NCBI RefSeq assembly: GCF_964199755.1
Contig: NC_133914.1
Location: 4,517,368-4,581,367, forward strand
Length of the DNA: 64,000 nt
DNA from: Larus michahellis
Taxonomy: Eukaryota > Chordata > Aves > Charadriiformes > Laridae
Direction of reading: 5' to 3'
Numbering within the stretch: position 1 is the stretch's first letter; every line of letters begins with the position of its first letter. The position numbers and the translations under genes were made by a program. Below the pieces are notes generated by a model. It was not told the DNA's origin and did not search any database. It saw only the letters and a list, made by a program, of their open reading frames with translations. This document shows, one piece after another, positions 48,701 through 58,009 of this stretch.

Positions 48701-51700
48701 ATATTCATGGATCTTTTGTAAAGCCTATCAGTGAAATGAGAAAATCCTCCTGACAGCATTAATCAGCATGGATTAAGCAGGAACTTTGCTTGTGGGCAGG
48801 TTACTCTGTGGTTGTCCTCTACAGATCTTTCTCACACTTGTGCTCGTTCCCTTTAAGAGAAGGTGCTGGGTTAGGTGAATTGTCGGTCTGATCGGGGCTG
48901 TCAGTCCCTATACCAGTACTGTTTTAAATTAGGGCTTCACAGGGCTGCTTTCGAAGTTTCTCAGGAAATCCTGGCTTCAGCTTAGAGAGACTTTTGCCTT
49001 GGTATAGCGTACCACCTCTTCTCTGCCAATTATGTTTGATTTGTTTACGATCACTGTGTTAATTAAGTAGTTAAAACATCTTGGAGTTGAAGCTTTCTGA
49101 ACAGGTCGGTTTGAACAGGTCAGTTTGTGGTCAGGTCATCTTTTAAGTTCTGTAGGCGTGCAGAGGGCTTCCTTACCTCATTTCTCAGCGTTACTCTTTC
49201 TGAACCCAGTACTGGTATGGAACGTGCCACTGGTGCTGCCGTCATCCTGTGTGTACATGTCTATAACCAAGATTCCTGGTTAGAAAATTGGCAACAGCAA
49301 AACACAAATGTGATACCGTGTACCTGTCTAGCCCTGTTTTATTTCTGTTCTATTTCACTGACACTTTTTTTGTCTCATTCTCTGTCTTCATTCCTCAGGT
49401 CTATTTGTTTGATCTAACATACAAACAGCGACCATACACTTTTCTTCTCCCAAAGAAGTGCCATACTTCAGGGGGTAAGTATGATGCTGTCATGAAAGTG
49501 AGTGGGAGGCAGAGTGGGATCACGTACGACACAACTATTTTTCAGGGTGCAGCCCAATCTGGGCAGGAGCAAGGGAAATGAAGCAGGGCATGGTTGTTGC
49601 TGGGCTGTTTCTGCAGTGCGCTTCAGACCCTGAGTTCTAAAACTCTTGTACAGAGTGACAAAATGTGTGTCTCGAGGGGAGAAGGGAGCTGTTGAGAGGT
49701 GTCTGCCTGTCTGAGCTAAGGAGAATGTGTAAAGCTGTGCACAAAGGATAAATTAGGCTTCATAGAGAGGTTGAGGTCCTGGTATCCTGCCTTCAACTAA
49801 GGGGGAAAACTTTTTGGACAGGCATGGAAATGGTATATGGTTTTTACTTTTTTTTTTTTTTTAAACTTATTAGTAAAATGTAGAATACATCTATTATCCC
49901 CGTATACACCCATTAGGAAGGAGACAGAATAATCTCTTCCCTAGTCTAAGAATCTGGCCTGGCACTAATATCCCTTCTGGTGATGAGATAGTTGAATCAA
50001 AAAGGCATTTATTTGATGAGTAAGTAAATCCAAAAGCCTTTTTATTCCTGGCCCTGTTTCTTACGGGGCCTGTTCGTACACAGATACTGCAGGCGGTATG
50101 ATGGCTGCAGCATTATTCCCCGGGCAGAGGCTGGCTCTTATCAGGGAGTGTTCCCTGCTCGGCCCGGTCTCTGGTCTCCGAGCGTTCTGGCAGAGTTTGA
50201 TCTGTGTACTCAGCGTGCCTTAGGCCTTAATCTAACACTCATATCCTGGTAGCAAATCTATGCCCTGCCTGCCTTTCTCTTCTGTCTCGAAGGTATGTGG
50301 GTGATCTGTGCTGCGGTATCTGGTGAGGGCAGGCTTTGAATGGCAGGACGGCATTTGAACAGGCTCACGGCGGTGCGGTTGCAGCAAACGCTCCACCCTC
50401 TTGGGCACAGAAAGTTCAGGCAAAGGCTGCGGAAAGGCGGTAGCGGTGCAAAGGTTGAACTTCGTGTGTGTGCACGTCTCTGCACACTGACATCCCCGAG
50501 CGGTTCGGTGGACTGGTTGGGCAGTGTCCCCGGTTTCCCAAGCTGGGAAGTGGCCGCAGGAACACTTCCAGCTGCAACATAAATGCAGTTTGCAAAGCTT
50601 GAAGCTGAATATTTTCTATAGAAACGGCAGATGATGCGCCTGCGTGACCTTCCCAGGATTGTAAGCGCTCTTTGAGCAGTAGGGTAAGAAAAGAAAGAAA
50701 GGAAAAAAGCATCCGGAATTCCTTTGCTGGATTCCTCCAGTGGATCCCCTCCTCACCCTTGTTCTTTCAAATGTTCAACAACTTCGCTCTTTATCTGAGA
50801 TACTTATTCTTTATCTGAGTGAATCTAAAATACAAAGTTATTAATGTTACTAAATGCTTCTGCAGTTTTAAATGTCAGGCGTCCGGTGATCAGTCAGATA
50901 CTCGGATTATGGCCTAGACTCGGTCTGAAGGCAGTTCAAGCGCCCTCTCTTTGTGTGTGTATACTTGGTTCTGTGTGTATCTGGTTTTCTGTTCTAGAAT
51001 TGTATTGCAAAGGGTACTGCAGAGACTTCATAGTAAGTGTAAGAAGGCAAATCAAATCCAGGTGGCTGGAGAAGGGGGGATGCGTGGAATCACGGAAGTT
51101 TTATTTCTGCTCTGAATGGGGCTGTGGCGTTGGCTTGGTTCTGCTGTAAAATAAAACCCTGAAGCTTCAGATATTGGTTTGTGTAATCTGCATTGGTACT
51201 TAGCATGGCTGTATTTATTATTTTTTTTTTTTTCTGACCTTCAGAAGTGCAGAATGGAAAAACCTCTACCAATGGAGTGTCGAATGGCATCCATCTCCAC
51301 AGCAATGGCTTCCGCTTGTCTGAAGGAAGAGCACATGTGAGGTAAGGGGACCAGTCTACCTACATGAAAGCCCTACGGCTTTGTTCATGTCCTCTTCCTC
51401 TTGCTAGGGTTAGATGCTGCTAAACAAGGTGTGAAGTGCGAAGCCATTTGGTGTATTGACTTCATTGTCAAGCAGCCTCTGTCCTAGGAGCTGTATTCGC
51501 TTCTGATAAGCGGGCTATGAGCAGGAGTCAGATCAGGCAAGAGCGTCCTGGGAGAAATGCTGTCCGTGAGGATTTTTGCCCTCTTATGATGAATTACTGC
51601 AGACAAAACTAAAAAAATGACTTTTCAGGTTGGGAAGCAACGTGTTCTGAGTTGTCCTGACTGGTTGTTACTTCCTGGCCTGCAGGAACTGTGTCTTGGT

Positions 51701-54700
51701 AAATGGGAGAGGCTGTCAGGTCGAAAGAGCCTTGCTTCCCTTTGTCATTTTTTTGGGCACCTGCCTGCTGCAAACTGAACTGAAGCGACCAAAATTGCAT
51801 TACGACAGTGACTGGAGCCATTGCTCCTGCAGTCTGCACGTGAGCTAGGAATGGATGGAGAGCCCTCTTCCGTGGTTCCTGCTGCTTGCTTTCTTTAGGA
51901 GCAAAATGCAGTTGGGGCGAAGCAGAAGCAGACTCGAAGCACATCTTGCTGACTGTTTTTCTTCCAGCTGATGACACATGGTTAAAAGTCAAGGCACAGT
52001 TGCTTAATACCATATATGGGTAGTCTAGGTTCCACCAAAGTCACTTTGTTGAATGTTTTCAGCTTGTTTCCTCTAGATGGCCCCTCCACCACAGCAGCGG
52101 AGATGTGGCTGGAATTTTGGGTTGCCTGAGCATGGGCCTTGGGCAGCCCTCTGAACTTCCCGACGCTTGGTTTCCTTCTGAATTTGCATTTGGTTATACA
52201 TTGCTAAAGGAGGACTGGAAATGTTTTTTTTTTTTTATGCAGTCAAAGCAAAGATGTATTTGTGAAGTCTGAGGCATTAGATGCTTAAAATACACGCTGG
52301 TCAATTTTAGGTGGGTGTCTGTATATAAAGAAAAAATGGAAACAAACAAATGATAGTCAAAAAGAAACCTTCCTCCTAAATTCAGGTTCTTCAGGTACAT
52401 GGTCTCTTCTGCCTTTTTTTTTTTTTTTGGAACTTTTGGTTTGCTGTGACTTGCTAAGCTAGGACAAAACACTGCAGACGTTTAACTGGAGTTAACAGAG
52501 CATGTGAGACTTACTTGTGCTCCTTTCTTCTTTCCCTTCAGTCCCCAAGTGGAGTTACCTCCATATCTGGAGAGAATCAAGCAGCAAGCCAACGAGGCCT
52601 TTGCTTGCCAGCTGTGGACTCAAGCCATCCAGCTATACAGCAAAGCAGTCCAGAAAGCCCCCAACAATGCCATGCTGTATGGAAACAGAGCTGCTGCCTA
52701 CATGAAGCGCAAGTGGTAAGGAAGCAGAGAGTATCAAAGAGTTTAGTGTCACAGGTGCCTGACCTCTGAGAACCACCTTGTCCTTGTTGTCCACTGCGAA
52801 GCACCTGGGCTCCCTCTGCGTGGAGCAGGGTTGGGGTTATTGGATCAAGCAGTAAAGTGCGTCACCTCTGGCACAGAACACGGGGAAATTAACAGCCACA
52901 GGTCCTGCACAGGCAAGCACAGCTGGTAGTAGCTCATCTTTTTGCCTACTGGCATGCTGAGTAATGTTCTGTTCCTTTCCTGTCTAAAAAGAAACTAAAA
53001 ATCCACTTCTGAGTAACAGCATTATGAGTGTCTCCAAGGGTGTTTGTGTTTCGTTGGATAGTTCTGATCTGCATTAGAGTACGGCTCTAAATTTGCTGTC
53101 AACAGATGAGGTAATGGTTACTATGCTTTATAACTTCCTATCTCATGGTATGAGGCTGTTGCAGGACTGCCCGGTGTTGCTTTGGTTGCTGCTTTAGCCA
53201 AGCAACTAGTCCTGCAGATAGTCAGACGCGTGACCTGGCGGTTCCCGTGCTGCCCCAGCTACCCCACACTCTCCCGGACTGGAAACAAACCTCTCCGAGG
53301 GATCCGGGGAGGTGGCGGCTGGTGCCTCGGCATCTGCGGGAGGTTCTGTCTTGGTTGTTGCAAAATACGCTGTTAGCCTCTGCAGTAGGTAACGTCTTCT
53401 CTGACCAATAGCCAGGGCTGCAGCTGCAAGATACAGCTCAGTTATTTTGGTATCCGTCCCCTTGAGCAGAGTGCGACTGAGTAGCATGACTTGCCATTAA
53501 CATATTTAAAATAGCTGTGGTCCTTCATCTACATTTGCTTTTGTGAGGATATCCTTCTCCTCTCCCTGCTGGAATCCACAGGATGAATTCTCCCATCTTC
53601 TTGCCAAGATAAAGAGCAGCCAGCAGTTGTTGTGACTGTTGGTAACTGGCCTACTGGCTGTTTTGCAATAGGAGAGATTTGGGAACTGCCTCAAAAAGAC
53701 CTCAGTGTTCAGAGGGAGAACAACAATAGTTTGCGATTAAGGAATGGAAGGCAGAAGCTGAGGGCTGATCGCATGAATGGCATTTTTCTTATAGGAAACG
53801 TTTTTCCCAAAGGATGTTGGCAAATCTCAACCTTTCTGTGTGTCAGCTAGTGCTTTGCTACAGTTTTTGGTAGCAGGAAGACGTGAAAATATATGCACCA
53901 TGGGTTTCTGTGGCATGCAATGATTAGAATTTAAATAGTTCGGAGCCGCTATCTTCTCAGGTGCCGAAAAGACAGGGCACTTTACTGCTAGGAACTGGCG
54001 TATGGCAGAAGGTGGCTGGGATGTCACTGAGGAGGAGGGTGAAGTCGTTGGACGGTGACCCACGCTGAACCACTGTGCGGCTCTAAGGTGTCCTTGGCGT
54101 TTGGAGCAGCACCAGCTGTAGGCCACCCCGCAGGGCTTGCTTTGGTCTCGTTCTCTGAGTAACAGAGAGATCTAGAAAAAAAGGAAGGTCTGTAATTTCC
54201 TAACCTCTCCTTGCTCATCTCCCTTCAGAGGCTACTCGTACTCTGCAGCGCTTCTGGGGCTGTCCTGTTAAAGTTTGCTCATAAGAGCCAACTGCATCGC
54301 TCCGCAGATTGCTTTTAGCAGCCTGTGTTGACAGTGCTTAGCTGGTTTCTAGTTAGAGGATTTTTGCACAAGCTGAGTCAAACCTGTAACAGTGGGAGAA
54401 GTCAGTGCCTGCTTTACAGCTCCACGTGTCCATTTTCACACCGCTCTTTTGGGCTGTCTGAGACTGGTAGTTGAGGCTGAAGGATTTTTGAGGGTGGCAA
54501 AGCAGCTAATAGCCCAGTCAGCCCTGAAAATGTGAGACACCCGTCTGTCATCGTAACAGGTAACTTGCATTCCCTCTTTCTTTCAATACAAGTGGCCTGA
54601 TGCTGTGCATCCAGCCTCCGAGATTAACACAGACACGGTGCTGCGAAGATAGCCCTCCAGAACCATGGTTCTTCTGCTCTGCCACGGATCTTGTGGACAA

Positions 54701-57632
54701 GGCATTCCAGCTTCTGTGTGCGAGTAAGGTGTAGCACGTGGCCAATATCCACCTAGACAGGAGGCAGGATTAGGCTGAACGGTTTGCAGAACACTCTTGT
54801 GGCACTGAAGAAGCGCTGCTTAGCCTGTAACCCAAAGACCTGGAGCTCCCTTTAATGAGTAGAGACACAGGAGCCCCCTGACAAAGGTTCCATGTGATCT
54901 CAAATGAAAGTTGTCATCTCGTGGGAGGTACAGGGCAACTCACCCCCTTCCTTACTTTGGTCGGTGCAGTGCACGTAGGTTACAGGTGTGAAATGTTGTT
55001 GTTATTATTATTAGCCATCATATGGAGACTTGGCACTCTCTTAAGACAGATTGTGGGGTGTCTGAAGAGTTTAGGCTCGATGCTGATACACCAGGAGTAT
55101 CGGCCCTGGCTGACTTCTCAGCCTCTCTGTCTGAACTGAATACCAGCATGCGAAGCTTGTCACATTTCTCCTGCTTCCAGGAGAAACTCCCACAGCCATG
55201 GAGCTTAGGGAAATCAAACGTAGTCTCCAATAACTGTAAATAGGATATAAATATCCATTGTGGTACCAGTTTGCTATACCACTTATTTCTAAAACTTCAA
55301 GGTTTTTCCTATAAAGGTGAGAAAAGACTGCTGCTTTAGGCATGCATCCATCGGGGCTATGAAGCGTGGTGGTTCTGTAGCTCCTTCTTGAGGGCTACAA
55401 GTGGCTGTGACTGTGGACAGGGAAACGTGCTGCCACGCTGCGCGTCCACAAAGGGGCACGCGTGAGCTGCCGTGCTCTGCCGAGGCCCTGCTCGCCTTCC
55501 AGGAGAGGCCTTGTGTCTGCTTGGCCAGAGGGCTTGTGCATCCTCCATCTTCAAAGGACTTCCCTAAATGTGTTCTATCAGTGAGCCCCGCTCCGGCGGA
55601 TTTAAAATGGCAGGTCAAGACTTGCTGGGCTTCCCTGCATGGTCGCATTACAGGGCTGCCTGCGCGCGTGTGGAGGTGGATTCGAGAAGCTGGGCTTGGT
55701 CAGATGGTGCCCCTGGGAAACAGCAAATGCTGTTAGTACGTGAGCTTGTGGGGTGTCTGCTTGCAGAGAGAGAGCTGGAAACAGCGAGCTTTGGAGGAAA
55801 ATGGGGGCTGGGAAACGGCAGTGGAAAATGTAAGCTGTTTCTGCTTGCGCTATCTAATCCAAACCTCCCTTTTCTTCAGGGATGGGGACCATTATGATGC
55901 TTTAAGAGACTGCTTGAAGGCCATATCCTTGAATCCATGCCACCTGAAGGCCCATTTCCGTCTTGCCCGCTGTCTCTTTGAACTCAAGTACGTGGCAGAA
56001 GCACTGGAGTGTCTGGATGACTTTAAAGGGAAGTTCCCAGAACAAGCACATAGCAGTGCCTGCGATGCACTAGACAGGGACATCAATGCCGCCCTCTTCT
56101 CCAAGAGCGATAACGGTGAGTGCCAGTGTTCAGTGGGGTTCTTCAAGGTTATTCTAAAATCTAATGATCGGACAAGGGTTTTTCTCCTTAAACTGCCCCT
56201 CTGAAGTAAAGCTCCAACTTCTGAGAGAGATTGATTGTTACTGTGCACCAAAACTGGCCTGAGCCTGTTCTTTCCTTGCGCCTGGTCCTGGTTTGCTCTT
56301 GAGCGAGAGTATGATAAAGGTAGTCTGATGTACCCAGGAGATAATCTGGAAGGAAGCTTGTGCTCTAAGCCCCGCTCCCTACTGGAATTGTCCTTAGCTC
56401 TTCTCTAAAGCTAAGGGTTGGGATCTCCTAGGCTGCTGTTTGCTTAGAACGTGTTTCTCCCTGAATTGTGATGAGGGAAATCTGTTGTCCTTCCAGCTGA
56501 AGACAAGAAAGGAGGTGGCCCCATCCGACTGCGAGCCACAGGCCGCAAGGATTCCATCTCAGAGGATGAGATGGTGCTGAGGGAGCGCAGCTACGACTAC
56601 AAATTCCGATACTGTGGCCACTGTAACACTACCACAGACATCAAAGAGGCCAATTTCTTTGGCAGGTATGTTGGCAGAGCGTAATAGGGATGCAGGACAG
56701 GAGTGTGAGCAACAGCAGAATGCTCTCTTCCATCGGATAAAGCCTCACGTGTAGCCCCGTGTGACTGTTCATAAAATGACGCTGACAATGGTTTGCAGGG
56801 TTGAAAAAGATGACAGAAACCTTCCTCCTTGTGTGGCTGCATGAATAGCAGGTTCAGTAGCAGATCCACAGAGGACCCGGTTGGGCTAGCATTTCAGAAA
56901 AGCCATTTGGGATTGAAAACATGAATCCTGGGGCTGGAGGGAACCAACACAGAAAGCTTTATCTGGATCCCTAAGCGTGAGGGGTGGCAGCCTGCTGATT
57001 ATAGACGCCAACTGAGATTCTCGTATCTGCTAGAGACTAGCTTTGGCTCTGAGCTGTGATCTCCAGTCTCTGCTCCTCTCACCCTAGCAATGCACAGTAC
57101 ATAGTCAGTGGGTCTGATGACGGCTCCTTCTTCATCTGGGAGAAAGAAACCACCAACCTTGTTAGAGTGCTGCAGGGAGATGAGTCGATCGTGAATTGTC
57201 TCCAGCCTCATCCCAGTTACTGCTTCCTGGCCACCAGCGGCATTGACCCAGTTGTACGACTGTGGAACCCTAGGCCAGAGGTAAGACCCGCACTAAAAGA
57301 CCGTCTTGTTGTCAGGAGGTGTGACACACACCGGTCTTTCCTACTGGGATCTCTGGAGAGTTGCAGCAGTGGTAACAGCCCCTCTTTGGTCCTGGTGCTG
57401 TCTTGCTGAGTCCTCTCCCTTCTTTGTCTTGCAGAGTGAAACCCTCAATGGCCGCGTGGTAGTAGACATGGAAGGTGCTTCCCAAGCCAACCAGAGACGA
57501 ATGAATGCAGACCCGCTGGAGGTGATGTTGCTGAACATGGGGTACCGGATTACAGGACTGACCAGTGGTGGGGCTGGAGGCTCAGATGATGAAGACAGCT
57601 CAGAGGGGCAAGTCCAGTGCCGGCCCAGCTAA
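39701..57632 (+). CDS. WDTC1: WDTC1 (DCAF9, adipose homologue), full coding region spliced from 15 exons
   Basis: Codes for a 671-residue WD40 and tetratricopeptide protein, close to the roughly 677 residues of mammals. Family knowledge: it is a substrate receptor of the CUL4-DDB1-RBX1 ubiquitin ligase, represses adipogenic transcription, and is the vertebrate counterpart of fly adipose. Seen here: an N-terminal helical segment (1-44); WD repeats at about 45-75, 88-122, 129-163, 185-215 and 261-296; an Asn/Ser-rich linker (about 315-350); TPR units at about 355-475; and closing WD repeats at about 542-605. The WDXR-type DDB1-contact motifs appear as QYDLR (Arg165) and LYDIR (Arg215). An acidic C-terminus (SDDEDSSEG) precedes the stop. 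The start ATG at 39701 has a strong context (A at -3, G at +4) and begins MAKANITRD as in mammals. All introns are GT-AG and every phase closes. Confidence 0.97.
40556..40790 (+). mobile_element. MIR-like SINE with tRNA-like head, WDTC1 intron 2
   Basis: The head GTGGTTAGAGCGTTAGCCTG resembles the tRNA-derived 5' end of amniote MIR elements (A-box region). It is followed by TGTGTGACCTTGGGAAGG (consensus TGTGTGACCTTGGGCAAG) and, further on, ACCTCACAAAGCC and GGGAGTGCTATCCATAAA, in the order of a full-length element. Consistent with an old amniote MIR (MIR1_Amn-like). It is not a functional tRNA gene: no B box or cloverleaf follows. Confidence 0.6.
40871..41003 (-). mobile_element. CR1 LINE 3' tail, minus orientation
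   Basis: A short reverse-complemented CR1 end in WDTC1 intron 2: CAGAATCATAGAATGTGTTG, GGTTGGAAGGGACCTCTAAA, CATCTAGTCCAACCCCCCTG, GCAGGGACATC. It is a different subfamily (TCTAGTCCAACCCCC type) from the longer copies. It sits between two MIR-like remnants. Confidence 0.9.
41080..41190 (+). mobile_element. Possible second MIR-like remnant
   Basis: TTCCCATCTATAAATGGTGA near 41159 matches the MIR core block TTCCTCATCTGTAAAATGGG, and TCTGCTCTGTGGCTGCTAAC upstream is compatible with the preceding block. Short and diverged, hence tentative. It lies just beyond the CR1 tail at 40871-41003, so CR1 may have landed among or between old MIR copies. Confidence 0.35.
42039..42122 (+). CDS. WDTC1: WDTC1 exon 3 (residues 17-44)
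   Basis: TTTGTGCAG precedes the exon and GTAAGT follows. Exactly 28 codons, phase 0 to 0, containing [17 protein letters not shown]. This segment precedes the first WD blade and in DCAF proteins is where an N-terminal helix contacts DDB1 (family knowledge). Confidence 0.95.
43089..43135 (+). CDS. WDTC1: WDTC1 exon 4 (residues 45-60)
   Basis: A 47-nt exon after a T-rich tract and CCTCAG; donor GTAAGT splits the Asp60 codon (GA|C). It encodes [15 protein letters not shown], the GH-to-strand half of the first WD repeat. Confidence 0.94.
44343..44454 (+). CDS. WDTC1: WDTC1 exon 5 (residues 60-97)
   Basis: The acceptor is CTTTTAG, donor GTATGG. It encodes [20 protein letters not shown], completing WD repeat 1 with its structural SGSDD turn and WD end, and [10 protein letters not shown], which opens repeat 2. 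Confidence 0.95.
44858..45045 (+). CDS. WDTC1: WDTC1 exon 6 (residues 98-160)
   Basis: The acceptor is CCCGCAG, donor GTACAG splits Arg160 (AG|A). It encodes the rest of WD repeat 2 ([12 protein letters not shown]) and most of repeat 3 ([14 protein letters not shown] through SAAEDGLI). Confidence 0.95.
45519..45567. repeat. 25-bp tandem duplication
   Basis: GGCACAAATGACTGTTAATG begins at 45519 and GGCGCAAATGACTGTTAACA at 45544, a 25-bp step. A small local duplication in the WDTC1 intron before exon 7. Confidence 0.8.
45730..45912 (+). CDS. WDTC1: WDTC1 exon 7 (residues 160-221)
   Basis: The acceptor is CTTTGCAG, donor GTAATG splits Arg221. It carries both WDXR-like motifs, QYDLRE at its start and VRLYDIRM near its end, and the fourth WD repeat ([20 protein letters not shown]). 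A CR1 insertion begins about 35 bp after the donor. Confidence 0.96.
45913..46999 (+). other. WDTC1: WDTC1 intron 7, mostly CR1
   Basis: About 1.09 kb, of which about 784 bp is the sense CR1 at 45948-46731. Without it the intron would be only about 300 bp, so the insertion more than tripled its length. Confidence 0.88.
45948..46731 (+). mobile_element. CR1 LINE fragment with ORF2 C-terminal remnant, in WDTC1 intron
   Basis: A 784-bp plus-oriented CR1 in the intron after the exon that ends at 45912. The first 350 bp keep an open frame of the ORF2 C-terminus ([19 protein letters not shown] near 46057, [19 protein letters not shown] near 46132). The 3' part carries GGAACAGGTTTCCCAGGG, GGTCCCTTCCAACCCAAACC and the end ATTCTGTGATTCC. 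It is sense relative to WDTC1 and contains donor-like GGTAAG at about 46539. Not autonomous, being strongly 5'-truncated. Confidence 0.94.
47000..47094 (+). CDS. WDTC1: WDTC1 exon 8 (residues 221-253)
   Basis: The acceptor is CTCATTAG, donor GTATTG splits Gly253. It encodes a loop between WD blades with [20 protein letters not shown], strongly conserved with mammals. Confidence 0.95.
48162..48277 (+). CDS. WDTC1: WDTC1 exon 9 (residues 253-291)
   Basis: The acceptor is CTCCACAG, donor GTAAGA, ending in phase 0. It encodes [20 protein letters not shown] and NMGGEQ, the first part of the fifth WD repeat. Confidence 0.95.
49399..49474 (+). CDS. WDTC1: WDTC1 exon 10 (residues 292-317)
   Basis: The acceptor is TTCCTCAG; the donor GTAAGT follows a run of G, and the splice point is set by the phase needed for Glu317 (G|AA). 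It encodes [20 protein letters not shown], the end of WD repeat 5. Confidence 0.94.
51245..51341 (+). CDS. WDTC1: WDTC1 exon 11 (residues 317-349), linker
   Basis: The acceptor is CCTTCAG after a long T tract, donor GTAAGG splits Ser349. It encodes the Asn/Ser/Gly-rich linker between the WD and TPR regions ([16 protein letters not shown]). As I recall the human protein, it has one more VSNG unit here. Confidence 0.93.
52542..52715 (+). CDS. WDTC1: WDTC1 exon 12 (residues 349-407), first TPR
   Basis: The acceptor is CCCTTCAG, donor GTAAGG splits Trp407. It encodes [16 protein letters not shown] and [20 protein letters not shown], the canonical helix pair of a TPR unit, ending YMKRK. Confidence 0.96.
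52716..55879 (+). other. WDTC1: WDTC1 intron 12
   Basis: A 3.2-kb intron between the two TPR exons. I see no transposon, RNA gene or alternative exon with a convincing coding sequence. Confidence 0.75.
55880..56115 (+). CDS. WDTC1: WDTC1 exon 13 (residues 407-486), TPR units 2 and 3
   Basis: The acceptor is TCTTCAG, donor GTGAGT splits Ala486. It encodes [20 protein letters not shown] and [20 protein letters not shown], two more TPR helices, then a helix with [12 protein letters not shown]. The intron before it (52716-55879) is the longest between coding exons. Confidence 0.96.
56497..56665 (+). CDS. WDTC1: WDTC1 exon 14 (residues 486-542)
   Basis: The acceptor is CCTTCCAG, donor GTATGT splits Ser542. 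A basic, Gly-rich segment ([19 protein letters not shown]) leads to [20 protein letters not shown] and a [17 protein letters not shown] block. The Ser/acid run looks like a casein-kinase-type phosphorylation region (inference). Confidence 0.95.
57088..57280 (+). CDS. WDTC1: WDTC1 exon 15 (residues 542-606), closing WD repeats
   Basis: The acceptor is CACCCTAG, donor GTAAGA, ending in phase 0. It encodes [18 protein letters not shown] and [20 protein letters not shown], two WD repeats that close the propeller after the inserted TPR region. Confidence 0.96.
57435..57632 (+). CDS. WDTC1: WDTC1 exon 16: last coding segment and stop (residues 607-671)
   Basis: The acceptor is GTCTTGCAG. It encodes [20 protein letters not shown] and an acidic tail ([16 protein letters not shown]) before TAA at 57630-57632. 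The tail matches mammalian WDTC1 to the last residue as I remember it, which fixes the stop. Confidence 0.97.
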   Translation, partial: SETLNGRVVVDMEGASQANQRRMNADPLEVMLLNMGYRITGLTSGGAGGSDDEDSSEGQVQCRPS

Positions 57633-58003
57633 AACAGAACTGCCTCTCCTTCCTCTAATTGTTTGGCTGAAAGGGAACCTAGTTTCCTTGGTCCTGAACT
57701 TTCTCTGATGAATGACTGCACTGTTTCGCACTATGCACAGAGTAGGACAAGCTGGCAGGGGCAGGAGCGGCCGTCTCTTTAAACCATCGCCACCACCTCC
57801 TCCTCCTCCTCCCATCACGCTACTGAGCAGCATGGCAGTGCAGTCCGGGGTTTGCCTTTAGTGGAATTTAGTCCCAACCAGGGGTCTTTGAATTGTCTGT
57901 AAGCAGTGTGAGCTGGTGATTTTATTCCCGGAGCTGCTGAGTGATCTGGTACAGAGGATGTTGCCTGCATTCATGCATTTGCAGAGGGGATGTTAAATTC
58001 CTG

Positions 58004-58009
58004 AATAAA
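58004..58009 (+). promoter_or_regulatory. Proximal polyadenylation signal AATAAA
   Basis: Canonical hexamer in CTGAATAAAATAC, about 370 bp after the WDTC1 stop. The downstream sequence is only weakly GT-rich, so it may be a minor site. Confidence 0.5.

Larger units (their letters stand above)
46732..52541 (+). other. WDTC1: WDTC1 introns 8-11, non-exonic stretches
   Basis: The intron stretches at 47095-48161, 48278-49398, 49475-51244 and 51342-52541 contain T-rich runs near acceptors, small tandem duplications (about 49100, 50785) and a weak MIR-like piece near 47465. No other gene or transposon is recognised. Confidence 0.7.
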